Numbered from the stretch's first letter, positions 34,384 through 44,230 are shown. The stretch is 64,000 bases of DNA from Sphingobacterium sp. BN32 (GCF_030503615.1 NZ_CP129963.1:3410001-3474000); one strand, 5' to 3'. Numbers and translations are program-made. Notes: a model not told the origin generated them from the letters alone.

Positions 34384-34788
34384 ATGAAGAAAAGTTCGAT
34401 CATTTTAATTGGTATTATCGCTATTGCGATTGCGATGATTCTTGTGATCTATACAGATTCAAGTACCTATTCTACGTTCACTGAGGCGAAAGAAAAAAAC
34501 ACTGAGCTGTATGTTGTAGGGGTTTTAAATAAAGAAAAGGCTTTACACTACGATCCTGTAACCGATGCTAACCATTTTTCATTCTACATGTATGATAATG
34601 ACAGCACGGAATGTGAGGTTGTATTCAACGGATCAAAGCCTCAGGACATCGAACGTTCTGAGCAAATTGTATTGACCGGAAAAATGGAAGGCAACACCTT
34701 CCACGCGAGTAAGATTTTGATGAAATGTCCTTCGAAATACAATCAAGATCAAATGGAAGTGATTGAAACATCTTCCGCAGCCCTTTAA
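34384..34788 (+). CDS. ccmE: Cytochrome c maturation protein CcmE, CxxxY variant
   Basis: 134 residues: one N-terminal membrane anchor (about 5-23) and a periplasmic OB-fold domain that carries heme covalently before handing it to CcmF. The heme-binding HxxxY motif of E. coli CcmE is replaced by CxxxY (Cys115, Tyr119 in LMKCPSKYN), the variant known from Deltaproteobacteria and archaea. It is 24 nt upstream of the CcmF-like gene. The short C-terminal tail is Ser/Ala rich. Confidence 0.88.
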   Translation: MKKSSIILIGIIAIAIAMILVIYTDSSTYSTFTEAKEKNTELYVVGVLNKEKALHYDPVTDANHFSFYMYDNDSTECEVVFNGSKPQDIERSEQIVLTGKMEGNTFHASKILMKCPSKYNQDQMEVIETSSAAL

Positions 34789-34812
34789 TTTAAAATACAT
34801 TTTTAATTCCTT

Positions 34813-37281
34813 ATGGACGTAAATTACGTTGGAGAAAACCTGTTGCCAGGCCAAATAGGACAATTCTTTGTTGTACTTTCCTTTGGTGCGGCATTATTTT
34901 CTTTCATTTCTTATTTTTTTGCTAGTAAAAATCCCGATGTGACATCGTGGAGAACCATGGGCCGCATTGGTTTCTGGTTAAATGCGTTGTCTATTGCCGT
35001 TATTGGTGGTACACTTTTTTATATTATCTATAACCACCTTTTTGAATATCATTATGCCTATGCGCATTCATCCACGAAACTTCCGACACACTATATCATT
35101 TCCGCATTCTGGGAAGGACAGGAAGGTAGTTTTTGGTTATGGATGTTTTGGCAAGCCGTTTTAGGGACTGTATTGGTCTTTAAGGCAAAATCCTGGGAAA
35201 GTCCGGTGATGACTTTTGTCATGCTATGTCAGGTATTCTTGGCATCCATGCTCCTCGGGGTAGAAGTTTTTGGCTCCCGTATCGGTAGCTCACCTTTTAT
35301 CCTGTTGCGCGATGCATTGAACTTCCCTTTCTTAAAAAATGCAAATTACTTATCCATGATACCTGATGGTAGAGGCTTGAACCCTCTATTACAGAATTAT
35401 TGGATGGTTATCCACCCACCTACCCTATTCTTAGGCTTTGCTTCCATGATTGTTCCATTTGCTTACGCAGCATCTGGTCTTTGGTTGAAACGCTATAAAG
35501 ATTGGATTAACCCGGGATTACCTTGGGCATTATTTGCTGTCATGATTTTGGGAGCGGGTATTATTATGGGTTCATTCTGGGCATATGAAGCGTTGAATTT
35601 CGGTGGCTTCTGGGCTTGGGACCCGGTGGAAAACGTATCGATTATTCCTTGGCTGACTTTGATCGCTGCTGTGCACGTGATGGTCGCTTTCAAAAATACG
35701 GGACACGCCTACTTCACTTCAGCATTCTTATGCTTAATCAGTTTTGTATTGGTCATCTATGCTTCTTATTTAACGCGTAGCGGCATTTTAGGTGAAACAT
35801 CTGTTCACTCGTTTACGAGTTTAGGGATGTCCGGACAGCTAATCCTCTTCAATCTGACCTTCTTGGTCATTATGATTGTTGCCCTCGTGGTTAGAAAGAA
35901 AGAAATGCCTTCTACACAGAAGGAAGAAGATATTTACTCCCGCGAGTTTTGGTTATTTATTGGTGCATTGGTACTTACGGTAGCCTGTGTGCAAATGATT
36001 GCGACGACTTCCATTCCGGTATTCAATGCGTTGTTCGGCACTAAGGTAGCTCCGCCAATCGATCCAATCCCGCATTACAATAAATGGCAGGGCGCATTCG
36101 CCGTTGTGGTAATGACCTTAACTGCATTTACACAGTTCTTGAAATACAAGCGTTCAGATGCTAAGAAATTCTGGGCTTCTACCCTAGCATCGTTTATTAT
36201 CGCATTGGTACTTTCTGCTTTAATCGTGTACTTCACGAAAGTCTACGGAAATATCATGTACATCCTGATTACGTTCAGTTCCGTGTTTGCGATCTTAGCA
36301 AACCTGCAAATATTAGCAGATTCGTTCAAAGGCAAATGGCGTTTAGCAGGATCAGCTGTATCGCATATTGGTTTCGGATTATTGTTAATCGGCGCTTTAA
36401 TTGCGGCGGCTACCAATGAGGTTATCTCGGTAAATAGCAGCAATTATATCGCTGTGGCGGGATTCGACCAAGTCGAAAAACCGGGCGAGAACTTGTTTTT
36501 GACAGAAGGCGAGCCGGTGCAAATGGGCGAATATAAGATTACCTATGTCGGTGACTCAGTGGCTGCTCCGAACGTATTCTACAAGATCAATTACGAGCGC
36601 ATCGATGAAGAGACAGGTGCCGTGAAGGAATCTTTCGTCTTGATGCCTTTCGCACAAAACAACCCACAGATGGGTGGATTGATCGGCACGCCAGGTACAA
36701 AACACTTCCTGACACATGATATTTACACCTTGATTACTGCAGCAGCTTCGGATTCCCAAGCGGCCGTGAATCAAGAGGAGGATGCTTCTGAACGTTCAAG
36801 CTTTGATGAATATGAAGAACCGGCAACTTATGAAGTTAATATAGGCGATACACTACGCTACAGAAACGGTTATTATATCATCGATGCCATCAATAAAAAT
36901 GCGACAATTTCGAATATTCCGAAAGAAGAGGGTGATGTGCTCGTGGGTATGCAAATTCGCGTGGTAGCTTCTGATGGTAAAGAATTCAAGGCAGAGCCAA
37001 TCTTCATGATCAAAGGAGGCAATACGATGGACTTCCATAAAGATGTTCCGGAACAAGGCCTTCGCTTCCGTTTCTCGAACATTATGCCGGATAAGAACAA
37101 ACTAGAATTGATTGCTTACCAAAAGCCTCTTCCAGAAAAGAAATGGGTGGTATTCAAAGCGATCAAATTCCCTTATATCAATTTCTTCTGGTGTGGCACA
37201 ATCGTGATGACCATCGGATTTTGTATGGCCATCTACAGAAGATTGAAGGATTCTAAAATTAGTAAAGCAAAAACCAGCTAA
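34813..37281 (+). CDS. ccmF: Cytochrome c biogenesis protein, CcmF/CcsA family
   Basis: 822 residues, about 14-15 membrane helices plus a large periplasmic domain (about 550-790). The heme-handling WWD motif is intact (FGGFWAWDPVENVSIIPWL near 260-278). The flanking His ligand region HPPTLFLGFASMIVPF lies near 200 and a second His region is in the C-terminal half (LAGSAVSHIGFGLLL). It attaches heme from CcmE to apocytochrome c. Its TAA overlaps the ATG of the next gene. Confidence 0.9.
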   Translation: MDVNYVGENLLPGQIGQFFVVLSFGAALFSFISYFFASKNPDVTSWRTMGRIGFWLNALSIAVIGGTLFYIIYNHLFEYHYAYAHSSTKLPTHYIISAFWEGQEGSFWLWMFWQAVLGTVLVFKAKSWESPVMTFVMLCQVFLASMLLGVEVFGSRIGSSPFILLRDALNFPFLKNANYLSMIPDGRGLNPLLQNYWMVIHPPTLFLGFASMIVPFAYAASGLWLKRYKDWINPGLPWALFAVMILGAGIIMGSFWAYEALNFGGFWAWDPVENVSIIPWLTLIAAVHVMVAFKNTGHAYFTSAFLCLISFVLVIYASYLTRSGILGETSVHSFTSLGMSGQLILFNLTFLVIMIVALVVRKKEMPSTQKEEDIYSREFWLFIGALVLTVACVQMIATTSIPVFNALFGTKVAPPIDPIPHYNKWQGAFAVVVMTLTAFTQFLKYKRSDAKKFWASTLASFIIALVLSALIVYFTKVYGNIMYILITFSSVFAILANLQILADSFKGKWRLAGSAVSHIGFGLLLIGALIAAATNEVISVNSSNYIAVAGFDQVEKPGENLFLTEGEPVQMGEYKITYVGDSVAAPNVFYKINYERIDEETGAVKESFVLMPFAQNNPQMGGLIGTPGTKHFLTHDIYTLITAAASDSQAAVNQEEDASERSSFDEYEEPATYEVNIGDTLRYRNGYYIIDAINKNATISNIPKEEGDVLVGMQIRVVASDGKEFKAEPIFMIKGGNTMDFHKDVPEQGLRFRFSNIMPDKNKLELIAYQKPLPEKKWVVFKAIKFPYINFFWCGTIVMTIGFCMAIYRRLKDSKISKAKTS

Positions 37282-38042
37282 TGAATATTGTTTTAATCGG
37301 CAGCGGTAATATCGCCAGCACTTGGGGAAAAGTCCTTGCTGCATTAGGACATCGCATTACGCAGATTTATAGTCATACATTAGCCAATGCGCAAGCATTG
37401 GCTAATTCGCTTTCCAGCCAGGCTATCAGCGACCTTAAGGAGCTCGATCTAACGGCTGAGCTTTATATCGTGGCGGTCAGCGATGCGGCGATTCCTTCGG
37501 TAGTTGAGCAAATCCCTGGCAATTTAACAGGATTGATCATACACTGTTCCGGTGCAACCGACTTGCAAGTATTATCCAAATTTAACCGGTTCGGCGTCGC
37601 CTACCCTATCCAAAGTTTTTCGAAGACAGTTGCCATTGATTTCGCTAAAATCCCCTTCGGCATAGAAGCGAATACTGCAGAAGATGAGACTTTGTTACAG
37701 CGCTTATTTTCTGAATTATCAACTCATGTTTTTGCTTGCTCCAGCGAGCAACGGTTGGCGATTCACCTCGGTGCGGTGCTGGTCAACAACTTTAGTAACG
37801 CCTTATACCAGATGGCGTATGAGCTGCTAGCGCAGAAGAATTTATCGTTTGATCTATTGCGTCCCATCATCCTGGAAACGGCAGAAAAAGTACAAAATCG
37901 TATTCCTAAGGATGTTCAGACAGGACCGGCAATCAGAAATGACGATGGGACGATAAATAAGCATTTACAGTTTATTAGTGACAATCCTGAATGGCAATCT
38001 ATTTACCAACAAATAACCAGCCTTATTAAAAAAAGAGGATGA
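37281..38042 (+). CDS. Rossmann-fold and DUF2520 domain oxidoreductase-like protein
   Basis: 253 residues. N-terminal nucleotide-binding domain VLIGSGNIASTWGKVL (GxGNxA) and a C-terminal helical DUF2520 domain (about 120-250; HLGAVLVNNFSNALYQMA). It resembles F420-dependent NADP oxidoreductase and 6-phosphogluconate dehydrogenase folds; the substrate is unknown. It overlaps the ccmF stop by one base (TAATG). Coupling to cytochrome maturation may be only positional. Confidence 0.82.
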   Translation: MNIVLIGSGNIASTWGKVLAALGHRITQIYSHTLANAQALANSLSSQAISDLKELDLTAELYIVAVSDAAIPSVVEQIPGNLTGLIIHCSGATDLQVLSKFNRFGVAYPIQSFSKTVAIDFAKIPFGIEANTAEDETLLQRLFSELSTHVFACSSEQRLAIHLGAVLVNNFSNALYQMAYELLAQKNLSFDLLRPIILETAEKVQNRIPKDVQTGPAIRNDDGTINKHLQFISDNPEWQSIYQQITSLIKKRG

Positions 38043-38228
38043 AAGACAATTAAAATTTAGAAAATCGCTAAATCTTTAACTTGTACATCAAATTCTTCTG
38101 AATACTCGTTTAACTTGCTAATTTTGCAACTTAAAGTCACACGATTGATTAGCTATTCAATGTGGCACATTTATAGCGGCATTAATCTGGAATTGAAAAA
38201 AAGCTTTTGATCATATAATAAATCTATC

Positions 38229-39782
38229 ATGCAGGTTAGAAAACTAATTTTAGGGACGATCATCCTTATTAACTTAATCATCATTTCTTTCGGTTTGATT
38301 TTCACGCCGAGATGGTTCTGGTTACTATTAATCCCTTTCCCTCTTTTGATTATTGCGTTATATCATAGTTTCCAAACAAGTCACGCGATTCTTCGTAATT
38401 ATCCATTAGTAGGTTATTTCAGATATTTTTTCGAATCTATCCGCCCAGAGTTGAGACAATACTTCTGGGAGTCTGATACGGACGGACGTCCTTTCAACCG
38501 TCGCCAGCGTTCGCTAGTTTATCAGCGCGCAAAAAATCAACGTGAAACCGTAGCATTCGGTATGCAATCCGATCCGCAAGCGGTGGGTAACGAATGGGCG
38601 GCACACAGTATTTTCCCGGTGCACATCGAAGATCATAATCTTCGTACATTGGTCGGAAACAGCCAGTGTAAACAACCTTACAGCTTAAGTGTATTCAATA
38701 TCTCGGCGATGAGTTACGGCGCTTTGAGCCGTACCGCTATCACGGCTTTGAATAAGGGTGCTGCCTTGCAGAACTTCGCACATAATACGGGTGAAGGTGG
38801 TATCAGCCAGTACCATATCAGCGGTGGTGATTTGATTTGGCAAGTGGGTACCGGTTATTTCGGATGTCGTGATGAGAATGGTTTCTTTTCGCCAGAGCTT
38901 TACCGTGAGAAATCGACAAGACCATATGTAAAGATGATCGAGTTGAAACTATCGCAAGGTGCTAAGCCAGGTCATGGAGGTATCCTTCCTGCGGCTAAGA
39001 ACACGCCTGAAGTTGCGGCAATTCGTCACGTTGTTCCTGGAACAGACGTGATGTCGCCTCCTGCGCACAGCGCATTCCGCACGCCAGTGGAGATGATGCA
39101 TTTCATCCAGCAATTGCGTGAACTATCTGATGGCAAGCCGGTAGGTTTCAAATTATGTATCGGTGATAAGAATGAATTTTTAGATATCTGCCATGCGATG
39201 CAAGAGACGCAGATTATGCCAGACTTTATCTCGGTTGATGGTTCTGAAGGTGGTACGGGTGCTGCTCCGCTAGAGTTCACGGACAACTTAGGTATGCCGT
39301 TATACGATGCTTTAGCTTTCGTGACAACGACACTAATCAACTACGGATTGAAAAAACATATCAAAATTATCGTGTCTAGCCGTATCGTTACAGGATTCGA
39401 TATCTTGAAAGTTATTGCGTTAGGAGCTGATGCTTGTTACAGCGCGCGTGGAATGATGTTCGCGCTAGGTTGTATTCAAGCGTTGAAATGTAATGAAGAC
39501 GTATGTCCGGTAGGTGTTGCGACGCAACAGCCACACTTATATAAAGGATTGGATGTACAGGATAAGTATGTTCGTGTGGCTCAGTTCCATAGAAATACCT
39601 TGCGTGCAACGGTAGAGATCATGGAAGCATGTGGTTTCAAAACCTTGGAAGATGTATCTGCGGATAAATTTTTCCGTAAGGTGGACAGCCAGAATACATT
39701 AAGCTTCCAGGATATTTATTTCAAGAATACAGGAAAATTAGTCAACAACCGAAGCGATTTCGCTCCGGAAGTGTTTGACTAA
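38229..39782 (+). CDS. FMN-binding glutamate-synthase-family protein
   Basis: 517 residues. Two N-terminal hydrophobic segments (about 5-45) anchor it to the membrane. The rest is the FMN-binding alpha/beta barrel of glutamate synthase: NISAMSYGALSRTAI, GGISQYH, KPGHGGILPAAK, SVDGSEGGTGAAP and KCNEDVCPVGVATQ. It lacks the glutamine amidotransferase domain and the C-terminal GXGXG helix of GltB, so true glutamate synthesis is doubtful; family members have unknown substrates. MarR converges on it. Confidence 0.88.
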   Translation: MQVRKLILGTIILINLIIISFGLIFTPRWFWLLLIPFPLLIIALYHSFQTSHAILRNYPLVGYFRYFFESIRPELRQYFWESDTDGRPFNRRQRSLVYQRAKNQRETVAFGMQSDPQAVGNEWAAHSIFPVHIEDHNLRTLVGNSQCKQPYSLSVFNISAMSYGALSRTAITALNKGAALQNFAHNTGEGGISQYHISGGDLIWQVGTGYFGCRDENGFFSPELYREKSTRPYVKMIELKLSQGAKPGHGGILPAAKNTPEVAAIRHVVPGTDVMSPPAHSAFRTPVEMMHFIQQLRELSDGKPVGFKLCIGDKNEFLDICHAMQETQIMPDFISVDGSEGGTGAAPLEFTDNLGMPLYDALAFVTTTLINYGLKKHIKIIVSSRIVTGFDILKVIALGADACYSARGMMFALGCIQALKCNEDVCPVGVATQQPHLYKGLDVQDKYVRVAQFHRNTLRATVEIMEACGFKTLEDVSADKFFRKVDSQNTLSFQDIYFKNTGKLVNNRSDFAPEVFD

Positions 39783-39794
39783 ATAAATAACATA

Positions 39795-39810
39795 AACCTT
39801 ATTTAAGGTT
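39795..39810. terminator. Short palindrome between converging genes
   Basis: AACCTTA-TT-TAAGGTT lies between the FMN-enzyme stop (39782) and overlaps the MarR stop (39799-39801). A short AT-rich stem without a long T run, so a weak candidate for two-way termination. Confidence 0.3.
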
Positions 39811-40239
39811 ATTAAAAACTATCTCCAGAATCTGCTGAGCTTGTCGCATAGAATCTCTATCGACACCCTCCATAGCTTCTGAGATAGTTTTTTCTGCTTG
39901 TGCCATACACTTATCTTTAATTCGATGGCCTTGTGCAGTTAAGTAAATCTGATTTGTTCTGCGGTCCCCCGATCCGCTTACACGAACTAGTAATTTCTGT
40001 TTCTCCAGATTGGAAATCAAGCGTGAAATACTCGGTTTGTCGCGAAAGGTTAGACGTGCAAGATCTTGCTGGCTTAATCCCTCTGAATCCCACAAGAAAT
40101 ACAGGATACTCCATTGCTCGGCGGTAATATTTAAACCTATTTGTTTAAAATTACGCTGTAGACGACGTCCTATTGCGGTGGAAACCCGACCGGTCAAGAA
40201 CGAGTAGAATTCGTCTTGGTACATGTTTGCTACATCCAT
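39799..40239 (-). CDS. MarR-family transcriptional regulator
   Basis: 146 residues, winged-helix dimer typical of MarR. The recognition region is LTFRDKPSISRLISNLEKQKLLVR (about 62-85), followed by the wing GSGDRRTNQIYLT with the conserved Asp-Arg-Arg. N- and C-terminal helices form the dimer interface. It faces away from the small coiled-coil gene and its target is unknown; autoregulation is usual in the family. No operator palindrome stood out upstream. Confidence 0.88.
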   Translation of the reverse strand: MDVANMYQDEFYSFLTGRVSTAIGRRLQRNFKQIGLNITAEQWSILYFLWDSEGLSQQDLARLTFRDKPSISRLISNLEKQKLLVRVSGSGDRRTNQIYLTAQGHRIKDKCMAQAEKTISEAMEGVDRDSMRQAQQILEIVFNNLK

Positions 40240-40346
40240 TATAATAATTTGGCTAATAAGGTTAACAGTTGTTTGTGCAATTAAGAGATAAAATAAGAGA
40301 AATGCAAATAAAAATGTTACAAAGCGGAATTGATTGAAAAAATAAT

Positions 40347-40354
40347 TAACTTTA
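40347..40354 (+). promoter_or_regulatory. -7-like box TAACTTTA
   Basis: It ends 5 nt before the ATG at 40360 and differs from TAnnTTTG only at the last base. This favours that ATG over the TTG at 40330, which lies upstream of the box. Confidence 0.4.
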
Positions 40355-40359
40355 AGGCT

Positions 40360-40797
40360 ATGGAGACTATTTTAACAATACTACTTGTAGTTGGCGGAAT
40401 CTTATATAAGATTTATGAAAACTATAAGGAGGAAATGGAAAAATCGAGGAAGCGCATGCAAGAGCGGATGAAGCAAATGCAGCCTCCTACTCCTAGCCCG
40501 CAGCCACAGCCTATGAAGTCTGCGCGCAAGCAACAGGAAGCTAGACCCATCGCAATTCCTGTAGAAAGAAGACGTGAAGAAATTCCAAATATACCAGTTT
40601 ATCAACCGGAAGTTGTGGAAATAGACGAGGTAGAACTAGCCCACCAACAGCGATTAGCTCGCCAAATGAAACAAAGGCAAAAGCAACAGCAGCAACAATT
40701 GGTGCTTGCTGAAGAGCAGCCTCATGCATCGGTTGATTTTGATCTAAGACGTGCGATTATTCAACAGGCAATCTTAGAACGCCCTTATAAAGACTAG
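40360..40797 (+). CDS. Small membrane-anchored, Gln-rich hypothetical protein
   Basis: 145 residues from the ATG at 40360. One N-terminal membrane segment (about 3-17), a charged coiled-coil (EEMEKSRKRMQERMKQM), a Pro/Gln linker, a Gln-rich helix (QMKQRQKQQQQQ) and a conserved-looking end FDLRRAIIQQAILERPY. That end resembles tails seen on small Bacteroidota proteins of unknown function. It ends 5 nt before the convergent amidase gene stop. Confidence 0.7.
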   Translation: METILTILLVVGGILYKIYENYKEEMEKSRKRMQERMKQMQPPTPSPQPQPMKSARKQQEARPIAIPVERRREEIPNIPVYQPEVVEIDEVELAHQQRLARQMKQRQKQQQQQLVLAEEQPHASVDFDLRRAIIQQAILERPYKD

Positions 40798-40802
40798 TAT
40801 TA

Positions 40803-41579
40803 CTAAAGAATTTTGAACTGATCCTGATCATCGAGGAATGGAAAGCGATCTCTGTTTTCCTCCAGATCTTTTGGATAGATGGTGAATGTATATAAGTCCT
40901 CATCCTCCGGCTTATAATACACGACATCGCCATTAGGATTGATACACATCGAACCACCAGAATAATAAACTTCATTACCATCATGTCCCACACGATTGAC
41001 ACCAATAACAAAAGCTTGGTTTTCAATGGCACGTGCAGGTATTAATGCGCGCCAATGCTGCGATCGTTTATCAGGCCAGCTTGCGGTATAGACCAATAAG
41101 TCGTAGGCTCCGTTTTGATTTCTCGACCAGATCGGGAATCTTAGGTCATAGCAGATCATCGGGCAGATCTTCCATCCTTTCAATGGCAATATGACGCGGG
41201 ATTGTCCCGCGGTGAATACTTTATCTTCGTTTGCCATGCTGAACAAGTGGCGCTTGTCGTAATGCACATAGCTACCATCTGGCGACATCCAGATAAAGCG
41301 GTTAAAATATTTACCTTCTTCCTCGATAATAAGGGTTCCGGCAATTACACAGTCGAACTTCTTGGAAGTTTCATAAAGCCAGTGCATTGTTTTGCCCGAC
41401 ATGGTTTCAGCACACTTCTCGACGTTGGTCGTGAAGCCTGTGTTGAACATTTCTGGCAGGATGATCAAGTCTGTCTTTTCTCTTAATGCCGATAGGCGCA
41501 AAGAAAGGTTCTGCAAGTTTTTATCGACGTTTTCCCAAAAAAGATAGGCTTGAAATATTGTTATTTTTAAAGGCTCCAT
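40803..41579 (-). CDS. Nitrilase-superfamily amidase (omega-amidase/YafV-like)
   Basis: 258 residues, cytoplasmic. The catalytic triad is visible: Glu43 in LPEMF, Lys109 in YDKRHLF and Cys143 in MICYDLRFP. The sequence around these (FNTGFT, HLFSMANED, RFPIWSRN) is that of omega-amidases, which hydrolyse alpha-ketoglutaramate or alpha-ketosuccinamate to repair products of glutamine/asparagine transamination. Substrate not proven by sequence. Confidence 0.88.
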   Translation of the reverse strand: MEPLKITIFQAYLFWENVDKNLQNLSLRLSALREKTDLIILPEMFNTGFTTNVEKCAETMSGKTMHWLYETSKKFDCVIAGTLIIEEEGKYFNRFIWMSPDGSYVHYDKRHLFSMANEDKVFTAGQSRVILPLKGWKICPMICYDLRFPIWSRNQNGAYDLLVYTASWPDKRSQHWRALIPARAIENQAFVIGVNRVGHDGNEVYYSGGSMCINPNGDVVYYKPEDEDLYTFTIYPKDLEENRDRFPFLDDQDQFKIL

Positions 41580-41649
41580 GTGCTAAAATCCTCTTTCGCT
41601 ATGTATTATTTTAATTACCAAAATAGCAAAAAGCTTGCAAAATTCATAA

Positions 41650-42627
41650 TTACTTAACACGGTTCATCAGCATATCTGCTAACGCAAAAAGCTCTGCTTT
41701 ATTTGCCTCGGGAACATCAATAGCACTTAATTGATTGTATGCCAATTGCATATATTCTTCCTTTAGCTGATTTGTATATTCATCGACAGCGAGGCTACTG
41801 TATAACTTTTTCATTCGTGTGATCTTTTCTTCGTCACTAAGTTGGTTAGGAAAAAGTAATTTATTCAATTCTTCTCTGTCCTCGCCTTGGGCTAATTGCT
41901 GTGTCCGGATGCGTAGGATGGTCTTCTTATCGCAAAGGATATCTCCCCCTACTTGCTTACCAAAACTTGAAGGATCACCATATACGTCCAGAAAATCGTC
42001 CTGCAGTTGGAAAGCAATTCCTAAGTTCACTCCGAAATCATAGATCAATTGCTGCTGCTCTTCCGTCGCGTCAGAAAGGATAGCGCCCATTTTCAAAGCA
42101 CCGCCAAGCAAAACAGATGTTTTGAGCTTGATCATATTCAAATAATCCTGCTCTGCCACAGCCTCCATGTTTTCGAAATCCATATCTAGCTGCTGTCCTT
42201 CGCAGACTTCTAAGGCCACCTGATTAAATATACGAAGCAATGCAGGTATCTTCTCGTCCGGACAACGTGCTAGCTCTTCATAAGCCTTCACCAAAAGGGC
42301 ATCGCCAGAAAGTATGGCTACATTATCATTCCATTGCATATGCACCGTCGGCTCTCCTCTTCGCAAAGGTGCCTTGTCCATAATATCATCATGAATTAGG
42401 GAGAAGTTATGGAAATATTCTATCGCACAGCTCGCAGGTAATACTTCTTCTAAGTTTTCTTTTCCAAACAAACGTGCTCCCATCAATGCCAACATCGGGC
42501 GAATACGCTTTCCGGAAAGCGAAAGGATATACCGAATGGGATCATAGAGATATGCAGGGGTCTGTGGAAAACTGCGTTCTTGTAGATATTGACTAACTAG
42601 TGTGCTATAGGGATGCGTTTCGAACAT
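41650..42627 (-). CDS. Polyprenyl diphosphate synthase (type I, probably short chain)
   Basis: 325 residues, trans-prenyltransferase all-helical fold. The first aspartate-rich motif DDIMD is at Asp80-Asp84 and the second DDFLD at Asp210-Asp214, with LSGKRIRPML for the phosphate site. The residue five before the first motif is Phe75; a bulky aromatic there usually limits products to about C20, so GGPP is more likely than octaprenyl diphosphate. It uses IPP/DMAPP from the MEP pathway represented here by ispG and ispF. Confidence 0.87.
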   Translation of the reverse strand: MFETHPYSTLVSQYLQERSFPQTPAYLYDPIRYILSLSGKRIRPMLALMGARLFGKENLEEVLPASCAIEYFHNFSLIHDDIMDKAPLRRGEPTVHMQWNDNVAILSGDALLVKAYEELARCPDEKIPALLRIFNQVALEVCEGQQLDMDFENMEAVAEQDYLNMIKLKTSVLLGGALKMGAILSDATEEQQQLIYDFGVNLGIAFQLQDDFLDVYGDPSSFGKQVGGDILCDKKTILRIRTQQLAQGEDREELNKLLFPNQLSDEEKITRMKKLYSSLAVDEYTNQLKEEYMQLAYNQLSAIDVPEANKAELFALADMLMNRVK

Positions 42628-42732
42628 AATCTTTTAATTAGGCGAAGATAAGGATTTTTGAAGGGAAACGTCCATTTGGACTTTTGAATTTCAGGTCAGT
42701 CTATGTAACTTGCGAAAATTCACAATCTATTT

Positions 42733-43899
42733 ATGCGGATTCTCATCATTCATAATCAATACCAACATATTGGGGGCGAAGATTTCGTCATGCGACAAGA
42801 AATGGATATCCTCCTGAAAGAGCATGAAGTAGAGCTGTATTCCGTAAAGAACGTCAAAGGACTGAAAGGCTATCTGCAGTACTTAACTTACCCTTGTAAT
42901 TGGAAAGAAACCAAGCGCATCCGTTCGAAAGTGGAGGAATTTAAACCTGATATTATCCACATCCACAATATACATTATGCATTGGGCCCGCTGTTTATTC
43001 TGCATTTGAAGAAATTGGGCATTCCTATGCTTATGACGCTGCATAACTTCCGTTTGATCTGTCCGTCGGCAACATTATTTCATGACGGCAATATCTACCT
43101 GGAGTCCATCAAGGCAAAGTTCCCTTGGGATGCTGTGAAAAAGAAAGTATTGGAAAATTCCTACGTCAAAACCTTCTGGACAGCAATGACCTATTGGATT
43201 CATCGCAATCGAGGAACTTTTGATGCTATTGATCAGTACATTGTGCTTTCAGATTTTGCGAAAAGAATATTTGCCGAGTCGAGTTTCCCGGTTCCGACGG
43301 AGAAGTTTATTGTGAAGCCAAATTTTGTGGCGCAAATAGACCCGGATAGTATCGTTGATGATGGATCCTTTATTTACATCGGTCGCTTATCAGAAGAGAA
43401 AGGTATACTCCCTCTGCTACATGCGTGGAAAGCGACAAACCATCCGTTGAAGATCTTTGGCACCGGCCCACTACAACATGAGGTAGAACAGATTTGTAAT
43501 CATTCGGAAAATATACATTACATGGGCTTTCAGTCGCGCGAAGCCATCAGTCGACATCTGGCGGGCGCAACAGCACTCGTTGTCCCTTCTGTCTGTTATG
43601 AAGCCATGCCCCTGTCAGTATTGGAGGCATACTCTGCCGGCGTACCGGTGCTGGCAAGCAATATTGGAATATTAACAGAAATGGTTGTACCTTTGTATAC
43701 AGGTCTACTTTTTGACCCACACCATCACACCGACATTATTCAGCGATTAGCGGAATGGGTCAATTTAGATGCTACAAAGAAATTAGAGATTCAAGAGAAT
43801 TGTCGTCGTGAATATCTGCAGAAATACGAGCGTACTTTGGTGATGAAGCAACTCGAGCAAATTTACCAGCAGGTATTGGCAAAAGGAAAAGGAGAATAG
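42733..43899 (+). CDS. Glycosyltransferase family 4
   Basis: 388 residues, GT-B fold. The N-terminal IIHNQYQHIGGEDFVMRQEM contains the glycine-rich acceptor loop. The donor-site EX7E is in CYEAMPLSVLEAYSAGVPVLAS, preceded by YIGRLSEEKGI. A central basic/aromatic segment (NRGTFDAIDQYIVLS) is typical of GT4 enzymes of capsule or O-antigen clusters. It is isolated from the main glycan cluster, followed by the SufT-like gene after one base. Confidence 0.87.
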   Translation: MRILIIHNQYQHIGGEDFVMRQEMDILLKEHEVELYSVKNVKGLKGYLQYLTYPCNWKETKRIRSKVEEFKPDIIHIHNIHYALGPLFILHLKKLGIPMLMTLHNFRLICPSATLFHDGNIYLESIKAKFPWDAVKKKVLENSYVKTFWTAMTYWIHRNRGTFDAIDQYIVLSDFAKRIFAESSFPVPTEKFIVKPNFVAQIDPDSIVDDGSFIYIGRLSEEKGILPLLHAWKATNHPLKIFGTGPLQHEVEQICNHSENIHYMGFQSREAISRHLAGATALVVPSVCYEAMPLSVLEAYSAGVPVLASNIGILTEMVVPLYTGLLFDPHHHTDIIQRLAEWVNLDATKKLEIQENCRREYLQKYERTLVMKQLEQIYQQVLAKGKGE

Positions 43900-43900
43900 G

Positions 43901-44230
43901 ATGAACATTATTATCATGGACAGGCTAGGCTTAGCCCCACAAATACAAGATGCTTTAGCAACGGTCTACGACCCGGAATTGAAGCCTGCAAATATTCTGG
44001 ACTTAGGTTTAGTCTATGAAATCATCACAAAAGAAAATAAGCAAGCGAAGATTGTTATGACTTTAACAGCACCGGGATGTCCGGTTGCCGGAGAAATCAT
44101 GAATGAAGTGCAACAAAAGGTGGCTGCCATTGATGGCATCGAAGAAGCGCTAGTAGAGCTTACTTTTGATCCACCTTGGACAAAAGATATGATGACCGAA
44201 GAAGCGAAACTAGAATTAGGATTGCTTTAG
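43901..44230 (+). CDS. MIP18/DUF59 iron-sulfur assembly protein (SufT/PaaD-like)
   Basis: 109 residues, a single MIP18 domain. Conserved features are VYDPELKPANILDLGLVYEI and the Cys in TAPGCPVAGEI with the downstream FDPPWTKDMMTEEAK. Such proteins help insert Fe-S clusters; in this genome clients would include IspG and NuoI, an inference only. It starts one base after the GT4 stop, and its TAG overlaps the uvrC stop (TTAG). Confidence 0.87.
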   Translation: MNIIIMDRLGLAPQIQDALATVYDPELKPANILDLGLVYEIITKENKQAKIVMTLTAPGCPVAGEIMNEVQQKVAAIDGIEEALVELTFDPPWTKDMMTEEAKLELGLL

